The notes under the pieces are model-generated. The model was not told the origin of the DNA, searched no databases, and saw only the letters and a program-made list of their open reading frames with translations. From contig CAWAKJ010000005.1 of the NCBI GenBank assembly GCA_963782595.1, positions 806,001 through 870,000 of the forward strand: 64,000 nt of DNA, in the 5' to 3' direction. This document shows positions 41,607 to 50,378 of the stretch, piece by piece. Both the position numbers and the translations under genes were made by a program. The first letter of the stretch is position 1, and every line of letters starts with the position of its first letter. This DNA comes from JAMQPK01 sp963782595 (GTDB lineage: Bacteria; Acidobacteriota; Vicinamibacteria; Vicinamibacterales; JAMQPK01).

Positions 41607-42954
41607 CGACATTCGACGCTGGGATGCGGAGCATGTGTGGCATCCGTTCACCCAGATGCAGGAGTACCTCGCGAGTGAGCCGCTCGTCGTGGTACGGGGC
41701 GACGGGAACTACCTCATCGACGACAAGGGGCGCCGGCTTTTCGACGGCACCTCCGCACTCTGGTGCAACCTGCTCGGACACCGCGTGCCCGAAATCGATG
41801 CAGCGGTGGCCGAACAGTTGGCGCGCTTTGCGCACACCACGCTGCTCGGCACGACGCATCCCGGAGTGGCGGCGCTGGCGAGACGCCTCGTGGAGATAGC
41901 GCCCACGGGCCTCACCCGCGTGTTCTTTTCGGACAACGGCGCGACGGCGGTCGAGGCGGCGCTGAAAATTGCGTTCCAATACCGATTGCTTACCCAGGGG
42001 AAGACGGCGGCTGCTGATGCCGTGTATCTCAGCCTTGGCAATGCGTATCACGGCGACACGCTGGGCGCCGCAGCCGTCGGCGGCGTCGAGCTGTTTCACG
42101 ATGTCTTCAAGCCGATCCTGCTCCCCTCATTGAAGACGCCCTCGCCCTATTGCTATCGCTGTCCAATCGGCAAGACGCCGGACGACTGCTCGATCGATTG
42201 CGCGGACGATTTGGAGCGCTCGATCGAGCGGGCTGGCGGTCGCGTATGCGCGGTCATCATCGAGCCTGGTGTACAGGCCGCTGCCGGCATGGTGACGCTG
42301 CCGCAGGGGTTTCTTTCACGCGCCGCAGACGCATGCCGCAAGCACGGCGCGCTGCTCATCCTCGACGAGGTCGCGACCGGCTTCGGTCGCACAGGCACCA
42401 TGTTCGCGTGCCAGCGCGAGGGCGTGACGCCGGACTTGTTGTGCGTCGCGAAGGGACTGACCGGCGGCTACCTGCCCGTAGCGGCGACGCTCGCGACCGA
42501 TCGAATCTACGAGATGTTTCTGGGTCGCTACGAGGAGTACCGCCATTTCTTCCACGGGCACACGTACACCGGCAACGCGCTCGGCTGTGCCGCCGCGCTC
42601 GCCACGATCGGCTTGTTGTCCGACGGAACGATTGTGGGCGATGTCGAACGAAAGGCGCGGGTGCTGCACGACGCGCTCGAGCCGCTCGCGGCGCATCCGC
42701 ATGTCGGCGACATCCGGCAGGCCGGCTTGATGTGCGGCATAGAGCTCGTGGCCGATCGCGCCACGAAGGCGCCGTTCGCGCCAGGCGAGCGCATCGGATA
42801 TCACATCTGTGTGTCTCTGCGCGAACGCGGCATCTTCCTCCGGCCGCTGGGCGACGTGATCGTGCTGATGCCGCCGTTGTCCTCGACCGATGCCGAGCTG
42901 CGGCATCTGGCGGCATCCGTACACGCCGCCATCGTGGAGCGAGTCGGTGCGTGA
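41560..42954 (+). CDS. bioA: Adenosylmethionine--8-amino-7-oxononanoate transaminase
   Basis: The 464-residue PLP aminotransferase uses SAM as amino donor to make 7,8-diaminopelargonate. It shows WHPFTQMQEY near the N-terminus, SALWCNLLGH, FFSDNGATAVEAALK, YHGDTLGA, LDEVATGFGRTG and the PLP lysine in CVAKGLTGGYLP (Lys298). ATG 41560 is chosen; a GTG at 41572 is also possible. The first 25 codons are repeat-derived (RRGQTPSP..). It overlaps bioF by 47 bases and bioD by eight. Confidence 0.95.
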   Translation: MKSNVPTRRGQTPSPDDIRRWDAEHVWHPFTQMQEYLASEPLVVVRGDGNYLIDDKGRRLFDGTSALWCNLLGHRVPEIDAAVAEQLARFAHTTLLGTTHPGVAALARRLVEIAPTGLTRVFFSDNGATAVEAALKIAFQYRLLTQGKTAAADAVYLSLGNAYHGDTLGAAAVGGVELFHDVFKPILLPSLKTPSPYCYRCPIGKTPDDCSIDCADDLERSIERAGGRVCAVIIEPGVQAAAGMVTLPQGFLSRAADACRKHGALLILDEVATGFGRTGTMFACQREGVTPDLLCVAKGLTGGYLPVAATLATDRIYEMFLGRYEEYRHFFHGHTYTGNALGCAAALATIGLLSDGTIVGDVERKARVLHDALEPLAAHPHVGDIRQAGLMCGIELVADRATKAPFAPGERIGYHICVSLRERGIFLRPLGDVIVLMPPLSSTDAELRHLAASVHAAIVERVGA

Positions 42955-43606
42955 TCTGCTCGTGACCGGTACGGACACCGGAGTGGGCAAGACACTGATA
43001 GCCTCTGCGCTAATCATGGCCTTGCGCGCGCGAGGCGTGCGCGCCATCGGCTTCAAGCCCGCGGAGACCGGTGTGGAAGCAGGGCAGGCAAGAGACTCTG
43101 AATTGCTGGCGCGCGCATCCGGCGAGCGCGAGTCGCGTGCCGTGCCACTGCTGCAACTTGACGAGGCGCTCGCGCCGGCGGTGGCCGCGGAGCGTGCCGG
43201 CATCGCTCTAAACCCCGACGACGTCGAATCGCGCGTCGGCGAGCTTCGGCGAGCGGGATATACGGTCGTCGTCGAAGGTGCCGGCGGTGTGATGGTGCCT
43301 CTAGCCTGGGACTACACCGCGCTCGATCTCGCGGCGGCCTGCGATCTCGACGCCGTCATCGTGGCGCGCGCGGGCCTGGGCACGCTCAATCACGTGGCGA
43401 TGACAGTGATGATCCTGCGCTCGCGCGAAATCCCCATCCGGGGCGTCGTTCTGAACCGGCGTGCCGCATCGCCCGATCTCGCCGAAGCCACCAATCCGGC
43501 AGCGCTCGCACGGATGATCCGCGACATTCGCATCGTGGAAGTTCCCCAGGTCCAGTCGGCCGATCCGATCGCGGACATTGCGGCGATCGTCGATCGGCTT
43601 CTCTGA
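42947..43606 (+). CDS. bioD: ATP-dependent dethiobiotin synthetase
   Basis: The 219-residue product starts with GTG and immediately shows DLLVTGTDTGVGKT, the P-loop of BioD. FKPAETGV, VVVEGAGGVMVPL and GVVLNRRA follow. It closes the ureido ring of dethiobiotin with CO2 and ATP. It is the last gene of the biotin operon, followed 12 bases later by a strong hairpin. The upstream in-frame extension lies in bioA and is rejected. Confidence 0.95.
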   Translation: MRDLLVTGTDTGVGKTLIASALIMALRARGVRAIGFKPAETGVEAGQARDSELLARASGERESRAVPLLQLDEALAPAVAAERAGIALNPDDVESRVGELRRAGYTVVVEGAGGVMVPLAWDYTALDLAAACDLDAVIVARAGLGTLNHVAMTVMILRSREIPIRGVVLNRRAASPDLAEATNPAALARMIRDIRIVEVPQVQSADPIADIAAIVDRLL

Positions 43607-43617
43607 GTTCCCTTATG

Positions 43618-43650
43618 TAGGGCGGGTCTGGAACCGCAAGACCCGCCCTA
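43618..43650 (+). terminator. Hairpin ending the biotin operon
   Basis: TAGGGCGGGTCT (43618-43629) and AGACCCGCCCTA (43639-43650) are perfect 12-base arms with a nine-base loop. No U-tract follows. The same GGCGGGTCT word is in the ABC exporter region. Confidence 0.65.
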
Positions 43651-43918
43651 TATCGCAAGAAACGCCCTATCTATTGAGGTTAAGTCACGTCGTGCAAAAC
43701 GGGACGGGTGTGCGCAGAAATAGCACACGCAGATGGATCGGCCAATTTGCTAGCAAAAACGGCATTTTGGGGCTATTTCCCGCCGTCGTGTCTCATTCCT
43801 GTGTTCAAAACTGCGTTGATGTCGTCTCGAAGTCCAAAGAGTCCCACCGCTAGTTGCCGATTAGTGCTAGACCTATCTCCAATCGTATCAATCAGATAGG
43901 TGGTCATGTGTACTGCTG
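43651..43918 (+). other. AT-richer regulatory gap before the first NIVWG subtilase
   Basis: No gene is seen here. Two inverted repeats are present: GTGTGC..GCACAC at about 43711-43731 and CCTATCT..AGATAGG at about 43871-43899, the second ending just before the candidate start codons. A GTGCTAG word here (ATTAGTGCTAGA) also occurs before the second copy (CTAAGTGCTAGC). These could be shared operators of the two cassettes. No clear sigma70 promoter could be assigned. Confidence 0.4.
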
Positions 43919-46504
43919 ATGGTCATATTGGCAGTTGCCTTGCTCTTATTGCCGTCGATGGTCAAATCAGCAGTAAGACTCAAAGACACCGCAATGGCAG
44001 TTGTGACTGCCTTGCTTCTCCCTGTTACGGCCGCGGCGCAAACGGCTCCGGATGCAAAGCTCGACGAATCGCTCCGGGAATCGGTCGAACGGGGTTGCGT
44101 GGGGACGCAGCCGGTCATCGTCAGGACGAAGCCCGGCTACCGCGAGGCGCTGCGGAATTCGCTGGCCGCGCACGGCGATCTGGTGAAGGGCGAGTTTCCG
44201 GCCCTCGATGCCGTAGCCGTCGACGTCCACTGCGACGACCTTGCGGCGCTGGCCGCATTTGACTCGACCGACTCGATCTCGTTGAACGGGCCGGTGGCGG
44301 TTCAGTCCCTTGTAGAGACGGGAGTGATCAGCGACGCGCAGGCGGCTGTCGGCGCTGCGCGCGCGGCGCTCGTGTCGGCCAAGGCTGCCGCGCTCGACGC
44401 ACAGGCGAAAGTGCGAGCGGCGGAAAAAGCGGCGGCGGTTGCGAATGCGCAGGTGACGGCGGCAAAACGCGCCCTCATCCTCGCAAACAGGCTGACCGGA
44501 GTCGCGAAAATCAATGCCGTTGCGGCGGCGCAGGCTGCACTGGCCCAGGCTGAAGCCTCGGCCGATGCGGCGCAAGCCGCTCGCGACGCGGCCCGTACCA
44601 CTGCCACTCATGCTCAGGCAACAGCGCTCAACAAGCAGAATGCGCTGGTTGAAGCCCAGCAGGCGATGTTGGCAGCAAACGCCGCGGTCGCAGCCCGCGA
44701 ACGCGAGGGCCGCGCGGCACGAGGGCTGAAGAAGAAGTTCTTCGCCACCATGCCGGTTCGCGCCTCCCACCTGAACACCGACGAAGAGTTCGACAACGAA
44801 ACCGTTGACTATGCCGCTCTCGAGGCTTCCGCGAATACCGGCGGCGGCGCTGGTGTCGGCGTCGCGATCATCGATTCCGGTATCGAGGCAGGCACCGACT
44901 TCGACGAGCGCATTACGGCCTTCTACGACTTTACTCAAGGCGATATTCGCGCAATCGCGCCGATCGATCCGTACGGTCATGGCACGCACGTCGCGGGCCT
45001 GATCGCCAGCGAGTTTGTCGGCGTGGCGCCCAACGCGCGGTTGATTGGCCTGCGGGTGCTCGACGGCCAGGGACAGGGCGTGACGGCAAACGTCGTCCGC
45101 GCGATTGAGTTCGCGGTTGCGAACAAGAATCTCCTCGGCATCAATGTTCTGAACCTGTCGCTCGGCCATCCCATTTATGAGCCTGCGGCGACTGACCCGC
45201 TCGTGCAGGCAGTCGAGCACGCGGTGCGTCAGGGACTCGTCGTTGTGACCTCGGCGGGTAACTTCGGGCTGAACAAGAAGACGGGACAGCCGGGCTATGC
45301 AGGTATTGCGTCGCCAGGAAATGCGCCGTCTGCCTTGACCGCCGGCGCGGTGCGCACGTTCAACACCGTGACGAGAATCGACGATCGCATTGCGCCGTAC
45401 AGCTCGCGCGGTCCGTCGTGGTACGACGGCTTCGCTAAGCCGGACGTCGTCGCTCCTGGCGACAACCTGCTTTCGGTGGCCGCGGCGGGCAGCGTGTTGA
45501 GGCTCGCGCAGGAGAAGCGCGGGAATACCGGCAACTACATGCGCCTGTCGGGCACCAGTATGGCGGCGGGCGTCACCAGTGGTGTGGTCGCGCTCGTGCT
45601 GCATGCCAACGCCGGCCTGACGCCGAACGCCGTGAAAGCCGTGCTCGAGTACTCCTCGATTCCGGTTCTTGACGATGCCGGCAAACCGTTCGATGCGTTG
45701 TCGCAGGGAGCGGGCCAAATCGAAGTCGCCGGATCTCTGGCGCTGGCGCGCGCGATCAATCCGAACACGCCCATCGGATCTCCCTGGCTCTCGACGACGG
45801 TGACGCCGTCTACGGTGATTGGCAACAAGGTGTATGCGTGGTCGAAGTCGATCATTTATGGCCACCGTCGTGTGGCCGGCGAGACGCTGCTGAGCGAGCA
45901 GCGGCCGGCGTGGGGCCTCAATATCGTCTGGGGCGAAGGCCTCGGCGACGAAGACGACAACATCGTCTGGGGAAACAATTTCGGCGACGACGACAACATC
46001 GTCTGGGGCAACAGCTTCGACGACGATGACAACATCGTCTGGGGCAACAACATTGTCTGGGGCAACAGCCTCGACGACGATGACAACATCGTGTGGGGCA
46101 ATCTCTTCGACGACGACAACATCGTCTGGGGCAACCTCTTCGGTGACGACGACAACATTGTCTGGGGCAACAACATCGTGTGGGGCAGTGGCCTCATCGG
46201 CATGAGCCTCGACGACGACAACATCGTGTGGGGCAATCTCGACGACGACAACATCGTCTGGGGCAACCTGGACGACGACAACATCGTCTGGGGCAACCTC
46301 TACGACGACAACATCGTCTGGGGCAACAACAACGACGACGACAACATCGTCTGGGGTAACGACCTGGGCGATGACGACAACATCGTGTGGGGCAACGGCT
46401 CGCAGCTTGGCAGCGTGTTCCGCTGGAGCGGCGGGTTCGTGTCGGGCAAGGCGTCGAACGCCCGCGCACGGCGGACACTTGGTCGCGGGGGACGGGTGCT
46501 GTAA
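43919..46504 (+). CDS. Secreted subtilase (S8) with coiled coil and C-terminal NIVWG repeats, copy 1
   Basis: The product has up to 861 residues. An export signal ends VTAAAQ at about residue 41 (ATG 43958 is an alternative start giving a more typical signal). An inhibitor-I9-like prodomain lies at about 48-120 and an Ala-rich coiled coil at about 120-270. A subtilase domain follows with Asp319 (IIDSGIE), His354 (GHGTHVAG), Asn in AGNFG and Ser547 (SGTSMAAG), so it should be active. From about residue 668 on come 15 copies of NIVWG, most preceded by two to four Asp. The stop overlaps the GNAT gene by one base. The repeat region may bind calcium or a surface; its role is unknown. Confidence 0.9.
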   Translation: MVILAVALLLLPSMVKSAVRLKDTAMAVVTALLLPVTAAAQTAPDAKLDESLRESVERGCVGTQPVIVRTKPGYREALRNSLAAHGDLVKGEFPALDAVAVDVHCDDLAALAAFDSTDSISLNGPVAVQSLVETGVISDAQAAVGAARAALVSAKAAALDAQAKVRAAEKAAAVANAQVTAAKRALILANRLTGVAKINAVAAAQAALAQAEASADAAQAARDAARTTATHAQATALNKQNALVEAQQAMLAANAAVAAREREGRAARGLKKKFFATMPVRASHLNTDEEFDNETVDYAALEASANTGGGAGVGVAIIDSGIEAGTDFDERITAFYDFTQGDIRAIAPIDPYGHGTHVAGLIASEFVGVAPNARLIGLRVLDGQGQGVTANVVRAIEFAVANKNLLGINVLNLSLGHPIYEPAATDPLVQAVEHAVRQGLVVVTSAGNFGLNKKTGQPGYAGIASPGNAPSALTAGAVRTFNTVTRIDDRIAPYSSRGPSWYDGFAKPDVVAPGDNLLSVAAAGSVLRLAQEKRGNTGNYMRLSGTSMAAGVTSGVVALVLHANAGLTPNAVKAVLEYSSIPVLDDAGKPFDALSQGAGQIEVAGSLALARAINPNTPIGSPWLSTTVTPSTVIGNKVYAWSKSIIYGHRRVAGETLLSEQRPAWGLNIVWGEGLGDEDDNIVWGNNFGDDDNIVWGNSFDDDDNIVWGNNIVWGNSLDDDDNIVWGNLFDDDNIVWGNLFGDDDNIVWGNNIVWGSGLIGMSLDDDNIVWGNLDDDNIVWGNLDDDNIVWGNLYDDNIVWGNNNDDDNIVWGNDLGDDDNIVWGNGSQLGSVFRWSGGFVSGKASNARARRTLGRGGRVL
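45920..46396 (+). repeat. Coding tandem array of DDDNIVWGN, copy 1
   Basis: Fifteen in-frame units read (D)DDNIVWGN with short variable spacers (SF, LF, LFG, LY, LIGMSL). Codons GAC, AAC/AAT, ATC and TGG dominate, while GTC and GTG alternate, so the DNA is less uniform than the protein. Selection is therefore on the peptide. Confidence 0.9.
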
Positions 46505-47163
46505 TGGCAACGCACATCCCGACCCACGTCGCACACGAGACACTGCAGGCCGCCATTGCGAGCGCGCCGCAGGTTGTCAGCTCGGACTGGAAAGAGGCGC
46601 TTCCGGTTCTGAAAGCGAAAGGCATCACGCTGCGCGAACTGCGCGTCAGCGATGCGGCGTCGCTGCTGGCACTGCTGACCACGGAAGAAGTCACGCGCTT
46701 CATCTCGCCGCCTCCGACGACGCTCGAAGGGTTCGAGCGGTTCATCCAGTGGGCGCACCGCGAACGGGCAGCCGGCCGCTACATCTGCTTCGCGATCGTC
46801 CCGGACGGTTACGACACGGCGGTGGGATTGTTCCAGGTTCGTCAGCTCGACCCGACGTTCGGCACGGCCGAATGGGGTTTCGCGTTGGGCGAAGCGTTCT
46901 GGGGCTCCGGCCTGTTCGTCTCCGGCGCGGCACTCGTGATCGATTTTGCATTCGATGTGATTGGCGCGAATCGGCTGGAGGCACGTGCAGCAGTGGAAAA
47001 CGGCCGAGGCAATGGCGCGCTGCGGAAGCTCGGCGCAGTTCAGGAGGGCATCTTGAGAAAATCATTTCTTCGCAACGGGCGCTATCTCGATCAATCGCTC
47101 TGGGCGATTCTGCCGGAAGACCGCTACAGGTCGAAGGCGGTTTGGGGCGCGAAAGCCAACTAG
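46504..47163 (+). CDS. GNAT acetyltransferase paired with subtilase copy 1
   Basis: The 219-residue product has a GNAT domain of RimJ/RimL type from about residue 45: GITLRELRVSDAASLLALLT, an acyl-CoA-site region FGTAEWGFALGEAFWGSGLFVSGAALVIDFAF and RLEARAAVENGRGNGALRKLGAVQEG. ATG 46504 shares a base with the subtilase stop (TAATG), so translation is coupled; a longer in-frame start lies inside the subtilase. Acceptors of this family are protein N-termini or small amines. The tight linkage, repeated in copy 2, suggests it acts on the protease or a partner in the cytosol before export. Confidence 0.88.
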   Translation: MATHIPTHVAHETLQAAIASAPQVVSSDWKEALPVLKAKGITLRELRVSDAASLLALLTTEEVTRFISPPPTTLEGFERFIQWAHRERAAGRYICFAIVPDGYDTAVGLFQVRQLDPTFGTAEWGFALGEAFWGSGLFVSGAALVIDFAFDVIGANRLEARAAVENGRGNGALRKLGAVQEGILRKSFLRNGRYLDQSLWAILPEDRYRSKAVWGAKAN

Positions 47164-47165
47164 GA

Positions 47166-47188
47166 GAAAGGGCTCCCGGAGCCCTTTC
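47166..47188 (+). terminator. Palindromic hairpin after the first GNAT gene
   Basis: GAAAGGGCTCC and GGAGCCCTTTC are perfect 11-base arms around one base, starting three bases after the stop. The rest of the 372-base gap to 47535 is AT-richer, holds a short leader frame (47501-47539) and no other gene. Confidence 0.6.
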
Positions 47189-47500
47189 GGAATTTGCAGC
47201 AAGGATCGGGTCGGCCCTGGCACCACCGACCCGATCTCTCCCTCCCTCCCCCCTGGTTTCGGAAGTCCTCTTGGGTTAATTCCGCAGGCAAACGTGTGCA
47301 AAGGGAACATCCGTGCTCCTGTTTGGCACACGTCACGAGTTCGTCGTTTTTGTTAAGTAATTTGGCGATATTGCAGTTTCTGCCATGTGCGAGAGCCGAT
47401 TCGGTTGCAGATTTGCACACACCCGCCTCGATCAGAGCTCGAACTCGCGCAGCACATTTGCGCTAAGTGCTAGCACAAACGTCGGTTAGTGGAGGTCGGC

Positions 47501-47539
47501 ATGTTCTGGCCGCCAAATTGCTCTTCTCTCTCGCGATGA
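47501..47539 (+). CDS. Possible leader peptide (12 aa) coupled to subtilase copy 2
   Basis: ATG 47501 is preceded by GGAGGTCGGC and encodes MFWPPNCSSLSR followed by TGA. The TGA overlaps the ATG of the subtilase (ATGA at 47536-47539). The subtilase itself has no ribosome site, so ribosomes finishing this short frame may restart there. It could be a translational or attenuation leader. It is too short for homology evidence. Confidence 0.45.
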   Translation: MFWPPNCSSLSR

Positions 47540-49749
47540 TCCACCCCTTCTCCCGTGTCACAGGTGCAGCGCTGATTGCCACGGCGTTGCTTTCAGGTAC
47601 CGCACGCGCGCAAACGACCTCCGCGAAACTCGACGAGTCGCTCAGGGAGTCGATCGACCGCGGCTGCTACGGCAGGCAGTCGGTGATCATCACGGTCGAG
47701 CCTGGCTATCGCGAAGGGCTGCGTCTCGCGCTCGCGGCTCACGGCGATCACGTGACGGGCGAGTTCCCCTCGATCAACGCGATCGCCGCCGAGGTGCACT
47801 GCGACGATATGGTGACGCTCGCGAGCTTCGGGTCGATTCGTGCCGTTTCGGCCAACGCCGCCGTTGGCGTGAGCGCCGCGACGGTTGCGAAAGCAAAAGC
47901 CCCGAATGAGACGGCGAAGGCCGCTCGCGAGCGGGAGGGACTTGCCGCGAAGACGCTCAAGAAGAACGCGTTTCAGACGCTCGGTGCATCCGCGATCAGG
48001 GAGATCAAGCCGACATCGCTCATGCTCGTGCCGTCAGAAGAGGCGCTCACCAGTGATGTGACGGGTGCGTTTCAGACCACTTTTCGCCAGAAGACGCTTG
48101 CCGGCAACGGCATCGGCGTCGCCGTCATCGATTCGGGTATCGAGCCGGGCGTCGACTTCCAGGGACGCATCACCGCGTTCTACGACTTCACGACGGGCGG
48201 AATCAAAGCGGTCAGCCCGCACGATGACTATGGACACGGCACGCACGTCGCAGGTTTGATTGGTAGTGAATATGTCGGCGTCGCACCGTATGCGCGATTG
48301 ATCGGGCTCAAGGTCCTCGACGCGAAAGGTCAGGGCACGACCGACAACGTCGTTCGAGCGATCGAGTTCGCAATCACAAACCGCCATCTGCTCGGCATCA
48401 ACGTGCTGAACCTCTCGCTCGGCCATCCCATTTTCGAGCCGGCGGCAACCGATCCGCTCGTGCAAGCCGTCGAACACGCCGTGCGCTCGGGACTGACGGT
48501 GGTGGTCGCGGCCGGGAACTTCGGCATGAATCCGAAGACACACGAAGTGGGCTATGCCGGAATCGTGTCGCCCGCCAATGCGCCCTCGGCGGTCACAGCC
48601 GGTGCCGTCAACACCTTCGACACGGTCACGCGAGATGACGATCGCGTCGCTCCCTACAGTTCGCGGGGCCCGTCCTGGTACGACGGTTTTGCCAAGCCGG
48701 ACGTCGTTGCAGCCGGGCACGACCTGCTTTCCGTTGCAGCCGCCGGCTCCACGCTCCGTAAGGTGCAGGAGAAACGCGGCAACAAGGGCAACTACATGAA
48801 GTTGTCCGGCACCAGCATGGCGGCCGGCGTCACGAGCGGCATGGTGGCGCTCGTGCTTCAGGCCAATCATCGGCTGACGCCAAATGTCTTGAAAGCGGTG
48901 CTCGAGTACACCGCGATTCCAGTCACTCAGGCAGACGGGACGCGCTACGACGTGCTGACGCAGGGTGCAGGTCAGATTCAAACCGAAGGCGCTGTGACGC
49001 TCGCCCGCGCCATCAACCCGGCGGTGGCAGTGGGTCAGGGATGGCTGACCTCGACGTTCAAGCCGTCTACGTTGATCGGGCAGCAGGTGTACGTCTGGTC
49101 ACAGTCGATTATCTGGGGTGCGCGCCGCGTGGCTGGGAAGACACTTCTCAGCGAACAGCGGCCGGCATGGGCCACCAACATCGTCTGGGGCGAAGGACTG
49201 GGCGACGAAGACGACAACATTGTCTGGGGCAATCGGTTCGACGACGATGACAACATCGTGTGGGGCAATACCTTCGACGACGACGACAACATCGTCTGGG
49301 GTAACAACATCGTCTGGGGCAACGACGACGACAACATCGTGTGGGGCAATCTTGCCGACGACGATGACAACATCGTGTGGGGCAACCTCTTCGATGACGA
49401 CGACAACATCGTCTGGGGCAATAACATCGTGTGGGGCAACAACCTGATCGGGTTCAGCCTGGATGACGACAACATCGTGTGGGGCAACCTGGATGACGAC
49501 AACATCGTCTGGGGCAATCTCGACGACGACAATATCGTGTGGGGCAATCTCTACGACGACAACATCGTCTGGGGCAACAACGACGACGACGACAACATCG
49601 TGTGGGGTAACAGCGACGACGACGACAACATCGTCTGGGGAAACTCCGCGCACCTTGGCACCATCCTGAAGTGGCGTGGTGGCGTTATTGGCGGCCACGC
49701 GTCACACGCTCGGGCGCGTCGAATGGTAAAAAACGGGGTGAGCCAGTGA
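47536..49749 (+). CDS. Secreted subtilase (S8) with C-terminal NIVWG repeats, copy 2
   Basis: The 737-residue product has a signal peptide MIHPFSRVTGAALIATALLSGTARAQ, a prodomain (LDESLRESIDRGCYGRQSVIITVEPGYREGL..) and a subtilase domain with Asp199 (VIDSGIE), His234 (GHGTHVAG) and Ser427 (SGTSMAAG). A C-terminal array again has 15 NIVWG units. It lacks the coiled-coil insertion of copy 1, so it is about 120 residues shorter, but the rest aligns closely and the spacer order in the repeat (EGLGDED.., LIGFSL, LYDD) is kept. It overlaps the following GNAT gene by four bases. It is clearly a tandem duplicate. Confidence 0.9.
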   Translation: MIHPFSRVTGAALIATALLSGTARAQTTSAKLDESLRESIDRGCYGRQSVIITVEPGYREGLRLALAAHGDHVTGEFPSINAIAAEVHCDDMVTLASFGSIRAVSANAAVGVSAATVAKAKAPNETAKAAREREGLAAKTLKKNAFQTLGASAIREIKPTSLMLVPSEEALTSDVTGAFQTTFRQKTLAGNGIGVAVIDSGIEPGVDFQGRITAFYDFTTGGIKAVSPHDDYGHGTHVAGLIGSEYVGVAPYARLIGLKVLDAKGQGTTDNVVRAIEFAITNRHLLGINVLNLSLGHPIFEPAATDPLVQAVEHAVRSGLTVVVAAGNFGMNPKTHEVGYAGIVSPANAPSAVTAGAVNTFDTVTRDDDRVAPYSSRGPSWYDGFAKPDVVAAGHDLLSVAAAGSTLRKVQEKRGNKGNYMKLSGTSMAAGVTSGMVALVLQANHRLTPNVLKAVLEYTAIPVTQADGTRYDVLTQGAGQIQTEGAVTLARAINPAVAVGQGWLTSTFKPSTLIGQQVYVWSQSIIWGARRVAGKTLLSEQRPAWATNIVWGEGLGDEDDNIVWGNRFDDDDNIVWGNTFDDDDNIVWGNNIVWGNDDDNIVWGNLADDDDNIVWGNLFDDDDNIVWGNNIVWGNNLIGFSLDDDNIVWGNLDDDNIVWGNLDDDNIVWGNLYDDNIVWGNNDDDDNIVWGNSDDDDNIVWGNSAHLGTILKWRGGVIGGHASHARARRMVKNGVSQ
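49177..49644 (+). repeat. Coding tandem array of DDDNIVWGN, copy 2
   Basis: Fifteen units, as in copy 1, with the unit order and positions of the unspaced NIVWGN-NIVWGN pairs conserved. The preceding segment VWSQSIIWGARR looks like a decayed unit. Confidence 0.9.
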
Positions 49750-50378
49750 CGAGCCGCCTCGCGACAGTGGTCATCACACCCAGGGAGACAGTCTTCTCCG
49801 ATTGGAGAGACGGGCTGCCGATGCTTCGTGGCAAAGGCGTCATCCTGCGCGAACTCCGCGTCGGCGACGCTGCGTCGCTGCTGACCCTGCTGACCAGCGA
49901 CGAAGTCACGCGCCTCATCTCGCCGCCGCCTACGACGATCGAAGGGTTCGAGCGTTTCATTCTGTGGGCGCAGTGCCAGCGCGAGGCCGGCCGGTACGCA
50001 TGCTTCGCCGTCGTGCCCGATGGGTACGACACCGCGGTGGGGTTGTTTCAAGTCCGCCAGCTCGATCACATGTTCGGCACGGCCGAATGGGGATTCGCGA
50101 TTGGGTCGGAATTCTGGGGCTCAGGGTTGTTCGTGGCCAGCGCCGAACTGGTGATCGAGTTTTCCTTCAACATCCTGGGCGTACATCGTCTTGAAGCACG
50201 GGCAGCCGTGCAGAACAGCCGCGGCAGCGGGGCGCTTCGAAAACTCGGCGCAGTTCAGGAGGGCATCTTGAGGAAGTCGTTTCTTCGCGGTGGAAAGTAC
50301 CTGGATCAGGCGCTGTGGGCGATTGTCCAGGAAGACTGGTATCGATCGAAGGCGGTTTGGGGAGCAAAGGCGAGCTAG
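49746..50378 (+). CDS. GNAT acetyltransferase paired with subtilase copy 2
   Basis: The 210-residue product starts with GTG inside the subtilase stop (GTGA). It is nearly colinear with the first GNAT: GVILRELRVGDAASLLTLLT, SPPPTTIEGFERFILWA, FGTAEWGFAIGSEFWGSGLF, and the end LGAVQEGILRKSFLRGGKYLDQALWAI. The protein was duplicated together with the subtilase. Its TAG stop codon lies inside the left arm of the next repeat element. Confidence 0.88.
   Translation: MTSRLATVVITPRETVFSDWRDGLPMLRGKGVILRELRVGDAASLLTLLTSDEVTRLISPPPTTIEGFERFILWAQCQREAGRYACFAVVPDGYDTAVGLFQVRQLDHMFGTAEWGFAIGSEFWGSGLFVASAELVIEFSFNILGVHRLEARAAVQNSRGSGALRKLGAVQEGILRKSFLRGGKYLDQALWAIVQEDWYRSKAVWGAKAS

Noticed and set aside
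45920..46396. Regular NIVWG DNA repeats as a CRISPR array or non-coding minisatellite
   Set aside because: Units are 24-39 bases with no unique spacers, keep the reading frame throughout and vary at silent positions. They are protein repeats.
43967..46543. 858-codon open frame on the minus strand opposite subtilase copy 1
   Set aside because: It is a shadow of the GC-rich repeat-coding strand: the product is basic with valine/aspartate runs mirroring the NIVWG array, with no ribosome site or domain, while the plus strand has a full catalytic triad.
46387..47163. Longer start for the first GNAT protein at 46387
   Set aside because: It would read 117 bases of the subtilase in another frame, with no ribosome site. 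ATG 46504 touching the subtilase stop gives the conserved GNAT start region.
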